Shown here: in pieces, positions 60,501-64,000 of the stretch
Layout of the letters: each line of letters opens with the position of its first letter
Position numbering within the stretch: position 1 is the first letter of the stretch
Source of the DNA: Larus michahellis
Lineage: Eukaryota; Chordata; Aves; Charadriiformes; Laridae
Length of the DNA stretch: 64,000 nucleotides
NCBI RefSeq assembly: GCF_964199755.1
Contig: NC_133907.1
Location: 3,787,001 to 3,851,000, forward strand
Reading direction: 5' to 3'
Program-made: the position numbers and the translations under genes
Notes under the pieces: generated by a model
What the model was told of the DNA's origin: nothing
Seen by the model: only the letters and a program-made list of their open reading frames with translations
Databases searched by the model: none

Positions 60501-63049
60501 GAGTTTGTTCTGGAAGAAACGACCATATTCATATTCAAAAGCTCTAAACTGTCCCAAAACAACAGCCAGTGCTATTTCCTTCAAAGGCATCTCTAAAGCC
60601 GAGCACTGGAAATGGCTGGGTTTGGTGTTCAAGCCGATGTTTAGGGTGAATGTCACCAATCTCGGGACAGACAGAGCCGGGAAGTACGTACAGGCTGATA
60701 AAGGAAACTGGAAATCCCATCAAAAATATGATTCAGAATATTTTCCCTTTCTCTTCTTCCTTCTTTTGTCGTTAGCAATCCTCCTCTTCCTTCTCGCCCG
60801 GTCCCGGAGGGTAATTTGTCTCTATGGCTTGTGGAGGCTACTTGAAAAACTTCAATTAGCGAAGAAAGGTTCGAGCCCTATATTTGCAGCACTTCCATTT
60901 CTTGGTTTTGCTGAACCTCTGTCTTCATGGAGATTACACACTAATCTTAATTAGGAAGTGGAAGAGGAAAAGAGGGGCTTTTTAGCCTGTATTATTCAAC
61001 TTTGATCTGACTCGCTCTCTTTCATTCTGGCAGAAAAACATTTCAAAGGCTTCCAGGAGCCTTCGTCTAATGGCATTGACCAGAGGCACTGTCAGTCTTG
61101 CTGTAGAAGAGAAAAATGCACCGATATTGGCAGTTTCTCATGGAGTGTAATAATGCCCTTAGCAGCTAGCTCTGATTAGACATATTTTTAAATTTAAGGT
61201 CATATGCTTTTCCTTGGGTGGTTCACATTTAAGAGTCTATAATACATCTCATGTTATGTTTTGGTTAGCTTTTTAGCCAGTCAAAGAGAAATTCGCAGTC
61301 TCTTACTTTAGGTTTCACAGGCAGCTATTAAACACGCTTAAATACACTGAATATTTTTAAGAAACCTCAGGCACTTTATCCCCAAAAAGGAGTAGGGACT
61401 CCACATCCTATCTTCCTTCCTTCTGGTGTGGCATTGACATGTTGAGTGGATTTGTTTACAAGGTGGGCTGAGCTAGATGGTCCCATCCTGCTCATTAATG
61501 TTTATTTAGCAAGTATCAGAACCACAACCAGCTTAATAGGAGAGGGTTGGGTTTTTTGCCATCTTTTCTGGAAGATGATGTTTGCGTTGGACATGTAAAT
61601 GCAGTCATGGGGGACAGCAGTGCACTGATTGGAACCCCGGGAGATGTCACCTTCTGTAGAGGAAATGCACATAGTACAATAGGTCATCGCATCTACATTG
61701 AATTAAGTTGTAGTACAAATCTTCACAGTCTCTGTCATTATTTTGGTTTTAAGAGTAAATGGTACGATGGAAATGCACTGGTGGATGTTTCTGGTTTTTG
61801 TGCTCACACTCGTGCCTCACTGCTTTAGCTGTCATGCCGATGTCCTCCTCTCCAGGCTGTGTAGAGCCCTCAGCAATGATACATTATCAACATCCTCTTT
61901 CTGGGCACCAGCAATCAAACACTGATAGACTCATACAAAGTGTTTCAGTTCAGACTACTCCTTTCTTCCTTCTGTTTTGCTAACGGGGGTTGTCAATACA
62001 AAGCGCACGCTGAGCTGGGAATTGGGCCCAGCCTGGAATTTCACTCTGAAGTTACTGTTGGAGAAGGGGGAGGTTTGGTGACATTAGTCAAAACTATATA
62101 CCTGTTTACTGCAAGATGGAAAATCCAGGTTTTGCTAATATGTGAAACATGGGCCTTCAGCTGAGGTTTAGTAATTAAAACAAGCAAAACAACCACCCCG
62201 AGACAGGATACTCTCTTCCTTGTCATGTTCTTGTTGAGCAGCCCAGATCGTTTCTCACTGGGATCTCCTGCTACCTTTATTGAAAATAATAATTAAAAAA
62301 AGAAAGAAATATGGGGTTTTCAAAAGCAGGCAAACCTCCCCAGCAAAAGCTCCCATTCAGTGCTAACAATTCCTCTTGATTTCAATAGAGGAAGACCTGG
62401 GGTGACCCTAAGCATGTGTGGAAGTCTTCACCCTGTCTCTGGGAAAGAAAGAAGTTTTACGGTTGGCTAAACTTCCTCAGTCCCTCAGCTGTCTTCCTCC
62501 TTTCCCAGGACGCAAGCGTCTCCTCCCTTCAGATGCCAAAGAGCTGTTTTTTGGTAAATAGTCCAAGCCATAGTGGCAATGACCTCTGTCTGCAGAACTG
62601 TCAGATTGTCTTTTGCAAGAGCCATGGGAAATGCGTCAGGAGAAGGGATGCCAAGGGATGCCAAAGTGGGTCACTTTGGCACCTCGCTGCCCTTCTTCTT
62701 AATTACAGGTAATTCTGCATTACAAATATCACCATATGTAATAAGCAGGCTAGAGTGTGGAAACTAGCTTCCCAGGCTGTCCAAAATGCAGAAGACCTCA
62801 CAGCTCCAACCCTAAATTTTCTATCCTGGAAAAAATGGCCCAACAGCATCCTTCAGGGACAGGCTAGTACCAATTTCTGATCTAGAGATGCTCGGGCAGC
62901 TACAGAGGCTGGGAAAGAGGCCAGGATCAGCCATCCGAAGGGGTAGCCGAGGATGCTATTTATAGGACTGTTCTGCTAGCAAATGAAACGTGAACCCTGC
63001 CTGGTCAGGGCTGAGGGCAGAGCCTGCCCTGAAGGGGCTGTGCAAAAGT
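51508..63049. other. Gene-poor intergenic DNA, about 11.5 kb
   Basis: No coding exon, CR1 or RNA gene is recognised. There is an A12 run near 52472, a C9 run at 58236-58244 and pyrimidine-rich DNA at 58300-58400. A short hairpin lies at 62659-62681. The longest ORFs (57924-58541 and 60313-60954 on +) are low-complexity or lack any recognisable motif. If synteny holds, KCNQ2 would be the next gene to the right, but none of its exons are visible. Confidence 0.5.
62645..62681. repeat. Tandem GGGATGCCAA pair running into a 10-bp hairpin
   Basis: GGGATGCCAA occurs twice in tandem (62645-62654 and 62655-62664). The second copy leads into TGCCAAAGTG (62659-62668), which is the exact reverse complement of CACTTTGGCA (62672-62681), with a 3-base loop. 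Confidence 0.75.
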
Positions 63050-63170
63050 CTGTTCCCCCCCTCGGGACATTGTCAGAGACATAAATCGAGCGGCGTCATC
63101 TCCCACGCCTTCAGCGAGCGGTGCCGTATTATCAGTGCTGCATCCGTGCAGCCATGTATGAATTAAATAT
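63050..63170. promoter_or_regulatory. CpG-rich short patch in the gene desert
   Basis: About nine CpG dinucleotides occur in roughly 120 bp (for example ATCGAGCGGCGTC, CAGCGAGCGGTGCCG and CATCCGTGC) within otherwise CpG-poor DNA. It may be a conserved or unmethylated regulatory element. No exon is evident. Confidence 0.3.
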
Positions 63171-64000
63171 CACATGAATACATTCATCCTACCTGTAGAG
63201 CTTGATCTGACATCCCGAGAAACCAGTCAGCTATGTATAATAAAGAGCTATTGGTGCTTCAAAGGACCCAGGTTACACGAATCAATTCTCTCTTTCAAAA
63301 GTAGCCTGAGATTTGACTTCCTTTCTTTTTTTTATTTTAACAAGACCCAACAAGAAGAGAGATAGGGAGAATCCTCAGATTGTACTGAATTTTGGATTAG
63401 TTCCTGTAATACAGGAAACTTAAATACATTTCTAACTATAGCAGGAGATATTTTATATTTAGGAAAGGGCAGCAATGAGTGATTCTAAATGTAGCCTGGC
63501 TGAAGATGGACAATTTAGCAATAAATAGATTTCCAAGTTGTAATGAGGAGGAAATAATTGGTAAGAGGAAGTGTTTATCCTTGCAGAGTTGCCTCGAGAA
63601 AGGAGGACCTGCTTGTTCAGCTCGGGCGCTGTCACGCTGGAGTGCAGGAGAAGGGACAAACCCCTCATGAAAAAGAGCAATATTTTCTCCATTTCACCCC
63701 TGAATTTGACTTCAGCGCAACATCTGGGGGAAGGAGCCCTGATCACTGCAACGGTGAAAGACGCCGTGTGCTCGGTGGTTCTTGCTCCAAGCATTGAGCA
63801 AGTTTCCGTTTTTTATTTTAATGGGATGGAGTTTCCTCTTACTGAATGAGGCACAACCAAACCAGGTTTACATCTGCCTCTGTAGTTCAGCTCCTTCCTT
63901 TGTATTCCTTTGTATTCCTTTGTATTCCTTCAGGATAGGATGCTCTCTCTCTCTTCTGCCTCCCTAAATGACTCATTAGCTTCTCATGGTATTTTGCCGT
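63171..64000. other. Intergenic, right edge
   Basis: No gene recognised; only the decamer repeat at 63901-63930 stands out. Confidence 0.5.
63901..63930 (+). repeat. Tandem decamer (TGTATTCCTT)x3
   Basis: Three perfect copies of a 10-bp unit, with a partial unit (CCTTCCTT) before the first. A short minisatellite. Confidence 0.9.

Noticed and set aside
60313..60954. 213-codon ORF on + with a hydrophobic stretch
   Set aside because: The hydrophobic part comes from TTC/CTT-rich DNA. No homologous family is recognised and there is no splice context, so I do not support it as a gene.
51000..64000. KCNQ2 3' coding exons expected by synteny
   Set aside because: I looked for a long C-terminal potassium-channel exon on the minus strand and saw none; the gene presumably lies beyond the right edge.

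Overview
This window is vertebrate nuclear DNA, almost certainly from a bird. The evidence is the spliced genes, several 5'-truncated CR1 LINE copies whose ends carry the ATTCTATG-type repeat, the low repeat density, and an alpha-4 nicotinic receptor close to what I recall of chicken CHRNA4. There are no operons, CRISPR arrays or bacterial features. Two genes can be supported, both partly or wholly spliced, and they are convergent: COL20A1 on + at the left edge and CHRNA4 on - in the left half. From memory this is the order and orientation at the human 20q13.33 and chicken chromosome 20 locus (COL20A1 > < CHRNA4, with KCNQ2 beyond), so the block looks syntenic.

Layout. 1-2330: the 3' end of COL20A1, a FACIT collagen. 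Two clear collagen exons (777-854 and 1676-1831) encode the end of the COL1 triple helix and the CxxxxC cysteine pair at the COL1/NC1 boundary. A tiny terminal exon (2317-2330) is plausible. 2331-about 9480: convergent intergenic DNA with a GGA-repeat/CpG-rich patch (7206-7670) and a CR1 fragment (9005-9226). 9946-31973 (minus): all six coding exons of CHRNA4, with GT-AG introns in compatible phases, giving a complete 624-residue subunit. Its introns hold a 200-N assembly gap, a probable ancient MIR-type SINE, two CR1 fragments and microsatellites. 31974-64000: about 32 kb with no gene I can support. It holds a CTC triplet repeat about 520 bp upstream of the CHRNA4 start codon, two more CR1 copies (one with a 240-codon open reverse-transcriptase remnant), simple repeats, and AT-rich or CpG-rich patches that may be regulatory.

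Function. COL20A1 encodes an extracellular fibril-associated collagen. CHRNA4 encodes the ligand-binding alpha-4 subunit that assembles, classically with beta-2, into the main high-affinity neuronal nicotinic acetylcholine receptor. The two are neighbours by synteny, with no functional link visible. I found no undescribed biological system. The points most worth a second look are the COL20A1 3' end, a perfect 15-bp hairpin at 316-349, the MIR relic in CHRNA4 intron 5, and the paired homeodomain-like inverted repeat at 47258-47307. All coordinates are hand-derived from the sequence, and all homology statements come from recognition, not from a search.
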